Source: Cohnella mopanensis (GTDB lineage: Bacteria; Bacillota; Bacilli; Paenibacillales; Paenibacillaceae). From it: 64,000 bases of DNA. The translations under genes were made by a program, and so were the position numbers. Below are positions 35,731 to 46,385 of the stretch, piece by piece (the stretch's first letter is position 1; the number at the start of each line of letters is the position of its first letter). The DNA lies in NCBI RefSeq assembly GCF_022352055.1, contig NZ_JAKRWM010000012.1, positions 62,001 through 126,000 on the forward strand, in the 5' to 3' direction. Below the pieces are notes generated by a model that was given only the letters and a program-made list of their open reading frames with translations, did no database searches and was not told the DNA's origin.

Positions 35731-36543
35731 ATGGCCCATGATATAAACGTACAATTGTGCGGGTATTCGAAACATAAAGACCCGTTTTGGCAAGACTATA
35801 GCACCGGTCTCGATACCTATATTATCCGATTGCAGATGGAAGGAATTAGCGAAGCGCTGATGGAGGGGAAATATACGGAAATTTTGCCTGGAGATCTGCT
35901 TTTGTTTAAGCCAGGGGATATTTACGAGCTTAGAATCGGGATGCCGGGGAAGCCCATGAAACCTAATGGGGATTATTTCGTGATGTGCACCGGACAGGGG
36001 ATGGATGAATGGTGGGAGGAAAAAGTCAGGCCCACTCGTAAAAAAATCGTGGAGGATGAGAGAATCAAAGGAATTTGGCATCAATTGATTTCGGAGAAAC
36101 GGCGTTTGGACGGCGGACATTCGGAGTTGATTGCGTTGCTCGTCCGTTCTCTGCTCTTGCTTCTCGACCGTGCGCTTGAGGAGGCTCCTCCAGCCCAATC
36201 GGTATCCGTGTTCCATGCTCTGAAAATGAGAAATTACATCGAGGAGAACGCCGCCAAAACTTTGAGGCTTCAGGATATCGCAGGCCATGCGGGCCTAAGC
36301 GTATCCAGAGCGGTGCATCTGTTCAAGGAACATTTCGGAATGTCCGCCATGCAATACGTTCAGCAGCTCAGACTGTCACACGCGTTGGAATTGCTCGATC
36401 ATAGCCTGATGTCTCTAGAGCAGATTGCTCTGGAAACGGGGCTAAGCAGCTACACCTATTTTCATCGCGTGTTCCGCGAGACATATGGGATTTCCCCAGG
36501 GCAATATAGGAAGAAGCAACAACTGAACGATCGGAAGAGGTAG
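35731..36543 (+). CDS. AraC family transcriptional regulator
   Basis: 270 residues from ATG 35731, preceded by GAGGTGGG; the frame is open further upstream to 35599 but that part lies in the promoter region. An N-terminal cupin-like region (PGDLLLFKPGDIYELRIG) is followed by two HTH motifs: LRLQDIAGHAGLSVSRAVHLF and LEQIALETGLSSYTYFHRVF, with ISPGQYRKKQ at the end. Likely controls the divergent GH30-GH3 genes. Confidence 0.9.
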   Translation: MAHDINVQLCGYSKHKDPFWQDYSTGLDTYIIRLQMEGISEALMEGKYTEILPGDLLLFKPGDIYELRIGMPGKPMKPNGDYFVMCTGQGMDEWWEEKVRPTRKKIVEDERIKGIWHQLISEKRRLDGGHSELIALLVRSLLLLLDRALEEAPPAQSVSVFHALKMRNYIEENAAKTLRLQDIAGHAGLSVSRAVHLFKEHFGMSAMQYVQQLRLSHALELLDHSLMSLEQIALETGLSSYTYFHRVFRETYGISPGQYRKKQQLNDRKR

Positions 36544-36613
36544 AGATACGGAGCTTATCACGTTTGACAGAAGGGCGTAAGATGAACATAATAAAGGTAA
36601 CAGCAATCGGGAG

Positions 36614-36666
36614 AAGCGCCTCACAAAGCCAAACACAATAAGTGTTGCTTTGTTGGGGTGCTTTTT
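36614..36666 (+). terminator. Terminator of the AraC gene
   Basis: A long imperfect stem (arms about 36614-36636 and 36642-36663, AATAA-type loop) ends in CTTTTT. Confidence 0.85.
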
Positions 36667-36715
36667 GCATATTGGCGACAAGCTTGAATCCTGATTCTCT
36701 ATTCTGTTACGGGGA

Positions 36716-36849
36716 TAACTGTAAAAATACAGTTAATCACAGCGTTATCGCGTCTAGGATGGAAATAACGGGAAATGTACAGTTAATGAATCTGAATCAG
36801 TTTGTTTAGGAGGGGACTTCATTAATATAAAGGGACAAATACAGTTAAT
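36716..36849. repeat. Three 22-bp palindromic elements spaced 50 and 62 bp
   Basis: The first element, TAACTGTAAAAATACAGTTA, is a near-perfect palindrome at 36716-36735. Related elements, all ending ACAGTTAAT, start at 36766 and 36828, so the steps are 50 and 62 bp. No coding potential. Confidence 0.75.
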
Positions 36850-36902
36850 GGATCAAAAAGCGACTAGTTGATCGAAAATAAATGTATTTTTCCATTTACT
36901 CA

Positions 36903-37072
36903 CAACCCATCTCAGCCACCCATCTCGGCCACCCATCTCAGCCACCCATCTCAGCCACCCATCCCAACCACCTATCCCAACCACCTATCCCAACCACCCA
37001 TCTCAACCACCTATCCCAACCACCTATCCCAACCACCTATCCCAACCACCTATCCCAACCACTCATCCCACC
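36903..37072. repeat. 13-bp tandem repeat, 13 units in perfect phase
   Basis: Units CCATCTCAGCCAC (left part) grade into CTATCCCAACCAC (right part); the central A recurs every 13 bp from 36909 to 37065 without a slip. The plus strand is almost free of G, so the minus strand is a run of GG/GGG tracts. It ends about 120 bp before gltB. An apparent ORF through it is a by-product of repetition. Confidence 0.92.
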
Positions 37073-37193
37073 ACTACCCAACCAAGTTATGTCCTGATTT
37101 TGCCCACTTGCATGAGGAAATTTGAATAATCCATACATAGTCAGACAACTCGCATATATACATAAAAATTATGGTATAGAAAGGTTGCGAACT

Positions 37194-40100
37194 ATGAAGC
37201 GTAATGGGCTGCCGGTCAAGCAAGGACTGTATGATCCGCAATTCGAGCACGATGCGTGCGGAATGGGATTCGTGGCTAACATCAAGGGGCGCAAATCGCA
37301 CGATATCGTTCGCCAAGCATTGACGGTACTGGGGAACTTAGACCATCGCGGAGGTCAGGGAAGCGAGGCGAATACCGGAGACGGAGCGGGCATATTGCTG
37401 CAAATCCCGGACGGGTTTTTTAGGAGCGAATTAAGGAAAGAAGGCATAGAACTCCCGGCAAACGGAGAATACGGGGTAGGCATGCTGTTCTTGCCGCAGG
37501 ACGCGGAGTTGCGCGCATCATTCGAGAAGCGGCTCGAGAGCATCATTCACGAAGAAAATCAGGCTCTGATCGGTTGGAGGACGGTTCCGACGAACGACTG
37601 GAAGCTCGGCGATACGGCCAAATCCGTGCAGCCGTTCGTCCGTCAAGTGTTTATTGGCCAACAGGGGGATATCTCCGACGAGCTTGGCTTCGAACGCAAG
37701 TTATACATTATCCGCAAACGTGCGGAGCAGGAGATCCGCTATTCCGGTTTGGAAGGCGGACGTACGTTCTATTTCTCTAGTCTTTCTAGTAAAACGATCG
37801 TCTACAAAGGAATGCTCATTCCGGAGCAGGTTGACTCGTATTATGTAGAACTTCAGGATCGGGCCGTCGAAACGGCGCTTGCCCTCGTTCACTCCCGGTT
37901 CAGCACGAATACTTTTCCAAGCTGGGAGCGAGCCCACCCGTACCGGTATGTCATCCACAATGGGGAAATCAACACGCTGCGCGGTAACGTGAACTGGATG
38001 CATGCCCGCCAAGCGATGGCTGAGACCGAACTGTACGGAAACGACATGCACAAGGTCAAGCCCGTCATTGACAACGACGGCAGCGATACGGCCATGTTCG
38101 ATAATTCGCTGGAGTTTCTGTACTTGTCAGGTCGATCACTCCCTCACGCGGCGATGATGATGGTCCCCGAGCCATGGGCCAATCATGAAAGCATGACGGA
38201 GCAGATGAAAGCGTTCTACGAATATCATAGTACGTTGATGGAGCCTTGGGACGGACCGGCGGCCATGGCGTTCACGGACGGAACGCAGATCGGAGCCTTC
38301 TTGGATCGTAACGGACTGCGACCTGCGAGATACTACGTCACGACGGATGACCGGATTATTCTGTCATCGGAAGTAGGCGTATTGGAGGTCCCTCCGGAAA
38401 ATGTTCTCTACAAAGAAAGATTGCGTCCCGGACGAATTCTGCTCGTGGACACGAAAGAAGGACGGATTATATCCGACGAGGAAGTGAAGTCCTCAATCGC
38501 AAAGGAGCATCCTTACCAGGAATGGCTGCAAGAGCATCTGATCGGCTTGGAGGAGCTGCCGGACGCGCCGGATGTGCCGCAGCCTGACCATTCGACGGTT
38601 TTTCAGCGGCAGAGGGCTTTCGGATATACGTTCGAAGAGCTGCGCAAAGTATTCGAGCCGATGGCCCAAAGCGGAGTCGAGCCGATCGGGTCGATGGGAT
38701 ACGATGCTCCGTTGGCGATTCTATCGAAACGGCCGCAGCGGTTATATAGTTATTTCAAACAGCTATTCGCGCAGGTGACCAATCCGCCGATAGACGCCAT
38801 TCGCGAAGAAATCATTACCGCCACGGGGACGACGATCGGTCCGGAGCGCAATCTGCTGAAGCCCGAGCCGGAAAGCTGTCGCCAGATCAAGGTGAAGTCG
38901 CCCATCCTATCCAATGAACAGTTCGCCAAGCTGCGCCATATCCGAAGGCCGGGCTTCAAGGCGATCACGCTGCCGATTTTCTTCCCGGTATCGGGAGGGT
39001 CGCAGGGCTTGGAAGCTGCATTGAAGGAGTTGTGCGAAGCAGCCGATCGGGTCATCTCGCATGGCCATAACATTTTGATTCTATCGGACCGGGGAATCGA
39101 TCGCGAGAATGCGGCTATTCCGGCTCTCCTAGCGGTATCTTGCCTGCACCATCATTTGATCCGACTGGGAACGCGCACGAAGGTAAGCCTTCTGCTAGAG
39201 TCCGGTGATCCGCGGGAGATTCATCATTACGCGTTGTTGCTCGGATATGGGGCAAGCGCGATAAACCCGTATCTGGCGTTAGAGTCGCTGGATGATATGA
39301 TTCGCCAAGGCTTGCTTGTCGGGATTTCTCACGAGAAGGCGGTCCAGAATTATTTGAAGGCGGCCACCAAGGGTGTCGTTAAAGTGTTGTCCAAGATGGG
39401 GATATCGACGATCCAGAGCTACCGGGGCGCGCAAATCTTCGAAGCGCTGGGGCTGGAGCAGTCGCTGGTCGATAAGTATTTTACGTGGACTCCATCGAGA
39501 ATCGCCGGGGTAGGGCTCGAGACTATCGCCGAAGAAGCGCTTATTCCGCATCGAAAGGCATATGCGCAGCAAGAACGAGGCGAGTTGGTGCTTCCGGCCG
39601 GCGGAGAATACCAGTGGAGACGGGACGGAGAAGAGCATATTTATCAGGCGCAGACGATCCACGCGCTGCAACAGGCATGCCGCACGAATGACTACAATCT
39701 GTTCAAGAAATTCACGGAGGCGGTCAACGGCCAACAAGAGAAGCTCTTTACGCTGCGCGGGTTGCTAGAACTGAAGCCGGATCAGGCTGGCGGTATTCCG
39801 ATCGAAGAAGTAGAGCCGGTAGACGAAATCGTCAAACGGTTCAAATCGGGAGCGATGTCTTACGGCTCGATCAGCAAGGAAGCGCATGAGAGCATGGCCA
39901 TCGCGATGAATCGCATCGGAGGGAAGAGCAATACCGGGGAAGGCGGAGAAGACCCGGATCGGTTTGTTATGGACGCGAACGGCGATTCCCGGCGCAGCGC
40001 GATCAAGCAAGTCGCCTCGGGGCGGTTCGGCGTGACGAGCAACTATTTGGTTAATGCAGATGAGATTCAGATCAAGATGGCTCAGGGGGCGAAGCCGGGA

Positions 40101-41795
40101 GAAGGCGGGCAACTGCCGGGACGCAAGGTGTACCCTTGGATCGCCGAAGTGCGCGGTTCGACTCCGGGGGTGGGGCTGATTTCCCCTCCTCCGCATCATG
40201 ATATTTACTCGATCGAGGACTTGGCGGAGCTTATTCATGATCTGAAGAACGCGAATCCGCGGGCGAGGATTAACGTCAAGCTCGTCTCCGAGGTTGGAGT
40301 GGGAACGATCGCGGCGGGAGTAGCCAAGGGCCGAGCGGATGTCGTGCTGATCAGCGGATATGATGGCGGAACCGGAGCCTCCCCGCAGACAAGCATTCGC
40401 CACGCGGGATTGCCTTGGGAGTTAGGTTTAGCGGAGACGCATCAGACGCTCGTTCTGAACAAGCTGCGCGATCGGATCGTAGTTGAAACCGATGGGAAGC
40501 TGATGACGGGTCGGGATCTCGCCATTGCCGCTTTGCTCGGAGCCGAGGAGTTCGGCTTCGCGACTTCGCCGCTGATCGTGCTGGGCTGCGTAATGATGCG
40601 CGTCTGTCATTTGGACACTTGTCCCGTCGGAGTCGCCACGCAGAATCCCGAGCTGCGCAAGAAATTTAACGGCGATCCGCAGCATGTAGTCCACTTCATG
40701 CGCTTCGTCGCCCAGGAATTGCGCGAGTGGATGGCTCTGCTAGGGTTCCGCACGGTCAATGAGATGATAGGCCGGACCGACAAACTCAATAGCCGCAAAG
40801 CGATCGCGCATTGGAAAGCGAAGGGCGTAGACCTCTCTCCGTTACTGTATCAGCCGGAAGTCGGTTCGGAGGTTGGGCGTTACTGCCAAACTGCGCAGGA
40901 CCATGGCCTGAACAACTCACTTGATCGCAAGGTACTGCTCAAGATTGCCGAGCCTGCCCTGATCTCCGGTGAGCCGGTAGCGGCGATCGTACCGATTCGC
41001 AATACGAATCGCGTCGTCGGAACGATCCTCGGAAGCGAGATTACCCGGCGTTATGGCGCGAAGGGTCTGCCGGAGGATACGATCAGGTTCCATTTTATCG
41101 GCTCCGCAGGCCAGAGCTTCGGCGCGTTCGTACCGAAAGGAATGACCCTTAAGCTGGAAGGGGATTCGAACGATTACGTCGGCAAAGGGTTGTCGGGCGG
41201 CAAAATCATCGTGACTCCATCGGAGAAAGCGATCTTCAAGACGGAAGCGAACATCATTATCGGAAACGTCAGTCTGTATGGCGCGACATCAGGCGAAGCG
41301 TATATTCGAGGTATAGCGGGCGAGCGCTTCTGCGTACGGAATAGCGGCGTGAATGCCGTCGTCGAAGGCGTTGGCGATCATGGCTGCGAATACATGACGG
41401 GCGGACGCGTGGTCATTCTGGGCAAGACGGGGCGCAATTTCGCGGCGGGAATGTCCGGGGGGATTGCTTACGTATTAGACGAAGCAGGGGATTTCATTAC
41501 CCGCTGCAATCTGGAGATGGTGCATCTCGATCGCTTAGAGCAGTCGGATGAAGCGCAGCAAGTGAAGGAGATGATCGAGCGCCATGTGATCCACACGAAG
41601 AGCGCATGGGCGCAATCGGTGTTGGAGCGTTGGGACGATAGCCTGACGAGTTTCGTCAAAGTCATTCCGAAAGACTATAAGCGGATGTTAGACGCGATGG
41701 ACCGCTTATCGGCGTCGGGCTTAAGCGGCGAAGAGGTTGCAATGGCCGCGTTCGAAGCGAATATGAGGGACTTGTCCCGCGTTAGCGGAAACTAG
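37194..41795 (+). CDS. gltB: Glutamate synthase (NADPH) large subunit
   Basis: 1533 residues from ATG 37194 (RBS AAAGGTTG); the frame is open to 37122 but that would only extend the propeptide. Cys22 in [11 protein letters not shown] should become the N-terminal nucleophile of the glutaminase domain after removal of the leader. Then the central domain, the FMN-binding synthase domain ([35 protein letters not shown]), the 3Fe-4S cluster Cys residues in [15 protein letters not shown], and the C-terminal beta-helix ([16 protein letters not shown]). It makes two glutamates from glutamine and 2-oxoglutarate. 18 bp before gltD. No gltC regulator gene is adjacent. Confidence 0.97.
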   Translation: MKRNGLPVKQGLYDPQFEHDACGMGFVANIKGRKSHDIVRQALTVLGNLDHRGGQGSEANTGDGAGILLQIPDGFFRSELRKEGIELPANGEYGVGMLFLPQDAELRASFEKRLESIIHEENQALIGWRTVPTNDWKLGDTAKSVQPFVRQVFIGQQGDISDELGFERKLYIIRKRAEQEIRYSGLEGGRTFYFSSLSSKTIVYKGMLIPEQVDSYYVELQDRAVETALALVHSRFSTNTFPSWERAHPYRYVIHNGEINTLRGNVNWMHARQAMAETELYGNDMHKVKPVIDNDGSDTAMFDNSLEFLYLSGRSLPHAAMMMVPEPWANHESMTEQMKAFYEYHSTLMEPWDGPAAMAFTDGTQIGAFLDRNGLRPARYYVTTDDRIILSSEVGVLEVPPENVLYKERLRPGRILLVDTKEGRIISDEEVKSSIAKEHPYQEWLQEHLIGLEELPDAPDVPQPDHSTVFQRQRAFGYTFEELRKVFEPMAQSGVEPIGSMGYDAPLAILSKRPQRLYSYFKQLFAQVTNPPIDAIREEIITATGTTIGPERNLLKPEPESCRQIKVKSPILSNEQFAKLRHIRRPGFKAITLPIFFPVSGGSQGLEAALKELCEAADRVISHGHNILILSDRGIDRENAAIPALLAVSCLHHHLIRLGTRTKVSLLLESGDPREIHHYALLLGYGASAINPYLALESLDDMIRQGLLVGISHEKAVQNYLKAATKGVVKVLSKMGISTIQSYRGAQIFEALGLEQSLVDKYFTWTPSRIAGVGLETIAEEALIPHRKAYAQQERGELVLPAGGEYQWRRDGEEHIYQAQTIHALQQACRTNDYNLFKKFTEAVNGQQEKLFTLRGLLELKPDQAGGIPIEEVEPVDEIVKRFKSGAMSYGSISKEAHESMAIAMNRIGGKSNTGEGGEDPDRFVMDANGDSRRSAIKQVASGRFGVTSNYLVNADEIQIKMAQGAKPGEGGQLPGRKVYPWIAEVRGSTPGVGLISPPPHHDIYSIEDLAELIHDLKNANPRARINVKLVSEVGVGTIAAGVAKGRADVVLISGYDGGTGASPQTSIRHAGLPWELGLAETHQTLVLNKLRDRIVVETDGKLMTGRDLAIAALLGAEEFGFATSPLIVLGCVMMRVCHLDTCPVGVATQNPELRKKFNGDPQHVVHFMRFVAQELREWMALLGFRTVNEMIGRTDKLNSRKAIAHWKAKGVDLSPLLYQPEVGSEVGRYCQTAQDHGLNNSLDRKVLLKIAEPALISGEPVAAIVPIRNTNRVVGTILGSEITRRYGAKGLPEDTIRFHFIGSAGQSFGAFVPKGMTLKLEGDSNDYVGKGLSGGKIIVTPSEKAIFKTEANIIIGNVSLYGATSGEAYIRGIAGERFCVRNSGVNAVVEGVGDHGCEYMTGGRVVILGKTGRNFAAGMSGGIAYVLDEAGDFITRCNLEMVHLDRLEQSDEAQQVKEMIERHVIHTKSAWAQSVLERWDDSLTSFVKVIPKDYKRMLDAMDRLSASGLSGEEVAMAAFEANMRDLSRVSGN

Positions 41796-41813
41796 GGCGA
41801 CGGAGGAGAGAAG

Positions 41814-43298
41814 ATGGGGAAGTCTACCGGATTCATGGAATTTAGAAGGGAACTGCCTCCTGAAGCTAACCCCCTAGACCGCATCGACCATTGGCAGGAG
41901 TTCCAGAGCAAGGCATCGGAAGAGCTGCTTAAGGAGCAAGGTGCACGCTGCATGGACTGCGGCATCCCATTCTGCCATACCGGACAGATCATTAACGGAA
42001 TGGCGGCCGGCTGTCCGGTCAACAATTTGATTCCGGAATGGAACGATCTCGTCTACCGAGGATTGTGGCGTCAAGCGTTGGATCGTCTACACCAGACGAA
42101 CAACTTCCCGGAATTTACCGGACGGGTATGTCCGGCGCCTTGCGAAGGCTCCTGTACGGTTGGGTTGAATGATCCGCCCGTTACGATCAAGAATATCGAG
42201 AAAGCCATCGTCGACAGGGGCTTCGCCGAAGGTTGGATCTTACCCGAGCCTCCAACGGTTCGTACAGGCAAGAAGGTTGCCGTAATCGGTTCCGGCCCTT
42301 CCGGCTTGGCATGCGCGGCTCAATTGAACAAAGCGGGACACTTGGTCACGGTCTACGAAAGAGCGGATCGCATCGGAGGTCTGCTCATGTACGGGATACC
42401 GAATATGAAGTTAGACAAGAAAACGGTCGAGCGACGTGTCGATCTCTTGCGCCAAGAGGGAATTACGTTCGTGACGAGTACGGAGATCGGCAAAGATGTT
42501 CCGGCATCGCGGCTGCTCGAACAGTTCGATGCCGTCGTCCTGTGCGGCGGGGCGACGAAAGGCCGAGATCTGACAATCGAAGGCCGCGAGCTCAAAGGTA
42601 TTCATCTGGCGATGGAGTTCTTGCACAAGAATACGAAGAGCTTGTTGGATTCCGAGCATGCTGACGGCCAGTACATCTCCGCGGAGGGCAAAGACGTCAT
42701 CGTCATCGGCGGAGGAGATACCGGAACGGATTGCGTGGGTACTTCGCTGCGACATGGCTGCAGAAGCGTCACGCAGTTCGAGATCATGGCGAAGCCGCCG
42801 GAAACCCGGGCAGACAACAATCCGTGGCCGCAATTCCCGCGCGTATATAAGCTCGATTACGGGCAGGAAGAAGCAAAGGCGCTCTATGGGTGCGATCCAC
42901 GGCAATACTTGATCTCGACGAAGCGTTTCGTCGGGGATGAGAACGGCAACTTGAAGGAGCTGCATACCGTCGGTATAGAGTGGAAAGCGGATGCGAACGG
43001 TCGGTTCGGTCCGGCGGAAGTACCGGGCACGGAGCAAGTGTGGCCTGCTCAGCTAGTCTTGCTGGCCATGGGTTTCCTGGGTCCGGAAAATACGATCCTC
43101 GATCAGTTGGGCATAGAAAAGGACGAACGGTCTAACGCCAAGGCGGAATACGGCCACTACGCAACGAACGTGAAGGGCGTCTTCGCCGCGGGGGACATGC
43201 GACGCGGACAAAGCTTGGTCGTCTGGGCCATTAACGAAGGCCGGGAAGCCGCGCGTGAATGCGACCGGTACTTGATGGGGGATACGTTGCTTCCGTGA
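41814..43298 (+). CDS. gltD: Glutamate synthase small subunit
   Basis: 494 residues. N-terminal Cys-rich domain binding two 4Fe-4S clusters ([34 protein letters not shown]), then an FAD site [17 protein letters not shown] around residue 150, an NADPH site [13 protein letters not shown] around residue 290, and the closing [19 protein letters not shown]. It passes electrons from NADPH to the large subunit. RBS GGAGGAG; operon ends at the terminator at 43311. Confidence 0.97.
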   Translation: MGKSTGFMEFRRELPPEANPLDRIDHWQEFQSKASEELLKEQGARCMDCGIPFCHTGQIINGMAAGCPVNNLIPEWNDLVYRGLWRQALDRLHQTNNFPEFTGRVCPAPCEGSCTVGLNDPPVTIKNIEKAIVDRGFAEGWILPEPPTVRTGKKVAVIGSGPSGLACAAQLNKAGHLVTVYERADRIGGLLMYGIPNMKLDKKTVERRVDLLRQEGITFVTSTEIGKDVPASRLLEQFDAVVLCGGATKGRDLTIEGRELKGIHLAMEFLHKNTKSLLDSEHADGQYISAEGKDVIVIGGGDTGTDCVGTSLRHGCRSVTQFEIMAKPPETRADNNPWPQFPRVYKLDYGQEEAKALYGCDPRQYLISTKRFVGDENGNLKELHTVGIEWKADANGRFGPAEVPGTEQVWPAQLVLLAMGFLGPENTILDQLGIEKDERSNAKAEYGHYATNVKGVFAAGDMRRGQSLVVWAINEGREAARECDRYLMGDTLLP

Positions 43299-43310
43299 TC
43301 AGATGGATAA

Positions 43311-43347
43311 GAGGCAGTCGGCAGTTATGCCAAGGGACTGCCTCTTT
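43311..43347 (+). terminator. Terminator of gltBD
   Basis: GAGGCAGTC (43311-43319) pairs with GACTGCCTC (43336-43344), followed by TTT. Confidence 0.85.
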
Positions 43348-43439
43348 GGCATTTTCAGTTTACCGGGTGTCGATTCTAGTGAATTCAATATATAATAGGA
43401 GAATAATTTGGGACATTAAATAAAAGAGGTAGCCAATAG

Positions 43440-44240
43440 ATGCAGAAAAAGACGAAGATTAAGCTCTGGATTGCAGGGGGGTTACTTGTAGCTCTACTGG
43501 TGTTATTAGCAGCCTTAATAGTTAACGGGCTTAGTAAAGGCGGCGATTCCAAGGATGAAGAGCTGGATATGCCGCATGAATATACATATGGAACCTCTGT
43601 TGCAACCAACGGCATGGAATTGCATTATTTGCTTACGCGGCCTTCCAATATCGGGCTGGCGACCATACGCAATAACGTGGTTGCTGTACCCTATTATGGG
43701 ATTAACGGTGGATTCTTTTACGAGGATGCGTTGCTTAGCATTGCCATCGTCAACGATATTCCCGTGCACAAGGAAGCGGGGCAATACGGCTCGGGAGCAA
43801 CTAATGCAAAATACGCGCGAGGAACTTTGGTATGGGATGGAAGCTTGGATAAGCTGAGCGTGCAGGTCGTGCAGCAATCCTCGGAGCTATCGGTTACGGA
43901 TCGCTCGCGGTTCTGGGCACAGGGGGGCATTAGCATGAGCCTTGACCGGAATGAGAGTTGGGTAGAGCAGTCCGTTATGGAGGCCGCGCCGCTGCCGGAT
44001 AATTATTGTTTGCGTTCGGCGGCCGTATACGACAAGGAGGGGAACCTTTATCTGGTTGTTAGCGCCACGAGGGGAACTCTCGCGGAATTTCGCCAAGCGA
44101 TTGTCGAACGGATCGGGGATGGCCAGCTTGTAAACGGCATATTTCTTGACGGCGACGGTTCATCGCAGCTCCGAAGCAGAGAAGCTAAGCTAAGCGGAGA
44201 TGGCCGTCCGGTCGTGCAAATGTTGCGTCTTATTCAATAG
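43440..44240 (+). CDS. Membrane-anchored phosphodiester glycosidase domain protein
   Basis: 266 residues. One N-terminal membrane helix (residues about 8-29) and then an extracellular domain with VPYYGINGGFFY near the start and NGIFLDGDGSSQL near the end, the paired motifs of the NAGPA/phosphodiester alpha-GlcNAcase family (DUF2233). The family includes mammalian uncovering enzyme and bacterial exopolysaccharide-associated proteins. Probably acts on a cell-envelope glycan or phosphodiester (inference). Monocistronic. Confidence 0.85.
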   Translation: MQKKTKIKLWIAGGLLVALLVLLAALIVNGLSKGGDSKDEELDMPHEYTYGTSVATNGMELHYLLTRPSNIGLATIRNNVVAVPYYGINGGFFYEDALLSIAIVNDIPVHKEAGQYGSGATNAKYARGTLVWDGSLDKLSVQVVQQSSELSVTDRSRFWAQGGISMSLDRNESWVEQSVMEAAPLPDNYCLRSAAVYDKEGNLYLVVSATRGTLAEFRQAIVERIGDGQLVNGIFLDGDGSSQLRSREAKLSGDGRPVVQMLRLIQ

Positions 44241-44295
44241 TCGATGTAACGGAATCATATGGGGGCTGGAAGTCTGCAATACTCGCTGATTGGAG

Positions 44296-44482
44296 ATAGT
44301 GGCTCGTAGTGCCGTTATTTCTTACATTTTTCACTCTGTAGGACCTATAACGGCATCCGAAGTCGCTATTTCCGCGAATACTCCTCCAGTTGCCGTAATT
44401 AAGACCGAATAGCGGCACGCCCCACCGCTAACGTGCAGATATCGCACTCAGTAACACATTTCAACGGCACCCGATGCCGCTA
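44296..44482. repeat. Array of four palindromic elements, steps 51-62-52 bp
   Basis: Elements of the form TAnCGGC..GCCGnTA start at 44297, 44348, 44410 and about 44462; their GGC cores lie 51, 62 and 52 bp apart. The set matches in sequence and spacing the array at 49774-49958. It fills the 440-bp gap between two same-strand genes; I see no gene here. Confidence 0.85.
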
Positions 44483-44679
44483 TCGCACACTCCACGACAT
44501 ATACCCCGCATCCATGTCACCCTAATTAGGCCATAACACTTCGAGATCTTTCTCAAAATGCGTTTTTTCAGCCGAAGAATCCGTCACGCGCCTCCCTATC
44601 CGCCCCCTTGCTGCAACCTTTAGGAGTTACTCTCGTTATAGAGTGAAAAGACATTCTTTTCATTTCATGGAGGGTCAAT

Positions 44680-45339
44680 ATGGTGAAGGTAATTCTCTTA
44701 CTGTTGGCTATCTGGACGCTAACGGGCTGCAACTCTGACGATAATGCCAGAAGCGCCTCGAATATGCCATCTACCGTGCCCGTTGAATCGGGCTACCCGG
44801 TAGATGTTCAAACGAAGACGGCTGAAGGATTACAGGAAATCCAGCAGAAAATCATCGACGGATGGCGCGAAGTTGGAGATCTACACTCGATTGCCATACT
44901 ATACTCGGGGATTAGCGAAAACGAGATTAAACTAGAGATTCGCAGCTTCGGAGATGTCGAACGCGAATTGTCGGAGAGAGATATTGATGCATTCAAGGTC
45001 AGTTTGTTCGGGCTTGCCGGAGAACCGTTTCCGGTGGACATTTCCGTTCGGGCTTGTTGCAGTGCCAAAGCTTCCGTGACCGGAAAAATCACCGAAGTGG
45101 ACACGCAGGGTAACCGGATTCTAATCGTGAACGAACATGAGAAAAACGGCAATTCGGATGATCCGCTCGCCTTTTGGGTGAGTTTGACAGAAGACGGCAA
45201 AGCGTTCGAAGAAGGGCAAGAGGCAACGGATATTTTTGATTCCGGGCTTGTGGGCAAACGTGCGCAAGCATGGACGACCGGTTTAGTGAATCAATCCTAT
45301 CCGGGACAAGTAGCTGCGTTGAAAGTGGTCGTGGAATAA
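44680..45339 (+). CDS. Lipoprotein of unknown function (DUF3221-like C-terminus)
   Basis: 219 residues. Signal peptide with lipobox LTGC, Cys17. The N-terminal half has a helical segment and EIKLEIRSFGDVERELSERD. The C-terminal part (SVTGKITEVDTQGNRILIVNEHE to the end) is an OB-like beta domain resembling DUF3221/YobA proteins. Surface-attached; no neighbour suggests a role. RBS GGAGGGT. Confidence 0.7.
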   Translation: MVKVILLLLAIWTLTGCNSDDNARSASNMPSTVPVESGYPVDVQTKTAEGLQEIQQKIIDGWREVGDLHSIAILYSGISENEIKLEIRSFGDVERELSERDIDAFKVSLFGLAGEPFPVDISVRACCSAKASVTGKITEVDTQGNRILIVNEHEKNGNSDDPLAFWVSLTEDGKAFEEGQEATDIFDSGLVGKRAQAWTTGLVNQSYPGQVAALKVVVE

Positions 45340-45348
45340 CGAAGAGAA

Positions 45349-45388
45349 GAGCCTCCGAACTCGCGCAACGGGGCGAACGGAGGCTCAT
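45349..45388. terminator. Terminator shared by convergent genes
   Basis: GAGCCTCCG (45349-45357) pairs with CGGAGGCTC (45378-45386); an A-rich side precedes it and ATTATTATT follows. Confidence 0.8.
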
Positions 45389-45390
45389 TA

Positions 45391-46221
45391 TTATTGTAGA
45401 TAAGGTTCTACGATGCGCTTAATCCGTTCAAGCCCTTCCCACATGTCGCCGGGTCCGTCGTAGATGAGGACATAAGCGCTATCGTATCCAGTAGACTTAA
45501 CGGCTTCAAGGCATCGAGTGAATTCGGTCTCGTCAGGATTGCCGGATTCGTCGTATGCGGCTTTGGCGTGAATAGACACGCTGTACGGAGTGGTAGAGGC
45601 AATCTCGCCGTATTTATCTTCCCCGTGGAAATTGCCGAAATCCGTAATCATCCGCATAAAGCTCCCCGTCTCGCCCAACAGTTGCAGGCAGCTCGCTCCC
45701 GTTGACGTTAGTTCCTTGAAGTTCTCCGTGATGACCTGCACGTTGCGGGTAGCCGCATATTCGTTCAGCTCCGAGAGGGCCATGGCCGATTGCCGAATGG
45801 CTTGGACATCGGTTGGAGCTGCTTCTCCCGCGATCAAGCGGATTTGCTTAGCTCCGCACAGGGAGGCAATGTCGATCCATTCGCGATACAGCTGCAGATC
45901 CACCGATCTTCGGGTCTCGTCCGCCGTCGTGAGGTCGCCGTAGTCAAGGAGCAGCGTGTCGAAGGAAACGTCCGCATCCGCGAAGGACTGGCGAAGCTGC
46001 TTCAAGTAACTCTCGTCCGTCTCCGGAAAATGAAAATGACAAACCTCGATCGCGCGATAACCTCGTCGGGCGGCTTGCTCCGGTAATTCAAGAAGCGTAT
46101 GCGTTTGGGGTTGATCCTGTACATGCGTGCGATGCGTTCCGGTTTCGGCATCCCAGTAAGTCCAACGTAGAGGGCCAAGCAATCGGTGCAAGCTCCAAGT
46201 GCTTATGGATAAATAGGACAT
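45391..46221 (-). CDS. Sugar phosphate isomerase/epimerase family (xylose isomerase-like TIM barrel)
   Basis: 276 residues. AP_endonuc_2 TIM barrel: MSYLSISTWSLHRLLGPL start, EVCHFHFPETDESYLKQL, KQIRLIAGEA, VQVITENFKELTS with a metal-binding Glu, and TDFGNFHGEDKYGEI with Asp and His ligands. The substrate is not deducible. Monocistronic, convergent with the lipoprotein gene. Confidence 0.85.
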   Translation of the reverse strand: MSYLSISTWSLHRLLGPLRWTYWDAETGTHRTHVQDQPQTHTLLELPEQAARRGYRAIEVCHFHFPETDESYLKQLRQSFADADVSFDTLLLDYGDLTTADETRRSVDLQLYREWIDIASLCGAKQIRLIAGEAAPTDVQAIRQSAMALSELNEYAATRNVQVITENFKELTSTGASCLQLLGETGSFMRMITDFGNFHGEDKYGEIASTTPYSVSIHAKAAYDESGNPDETEFTRCLEAVKSTGYDSAYVLIYDGPGDMWEGLERIKRIVEPYLQ

Positions 46222-46385
46222 ATGGCTATTCCTGCCTTTACTAGTATTTGTTTTATTTCTTCATAGTAGTTCATTGTTCCAAAGTTTTCTAACCTCTATT
46301 GTGGTCAAGTTGTGGTGTTTTTTGCTCTTCGGGAATGGTATCTTACTATAGAAGAAGGAGCGTCATCGATAAAGGACGGATACGC

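Noticed and set aside
36868..37125. Reading frames with QPPIPTTYPNHLS-like repeats
   Set aside because: Produced by the 13-bp tandem repeat, which is open in several frames; no RBS and the last part runs into the gltB leader.
44240..44680. Possible small RNA or gene in the long gap before the lipoprotein gene
   Set aside because: Only the palindrome array is supported; no promoter plus terminator pair or coding frame was seen.
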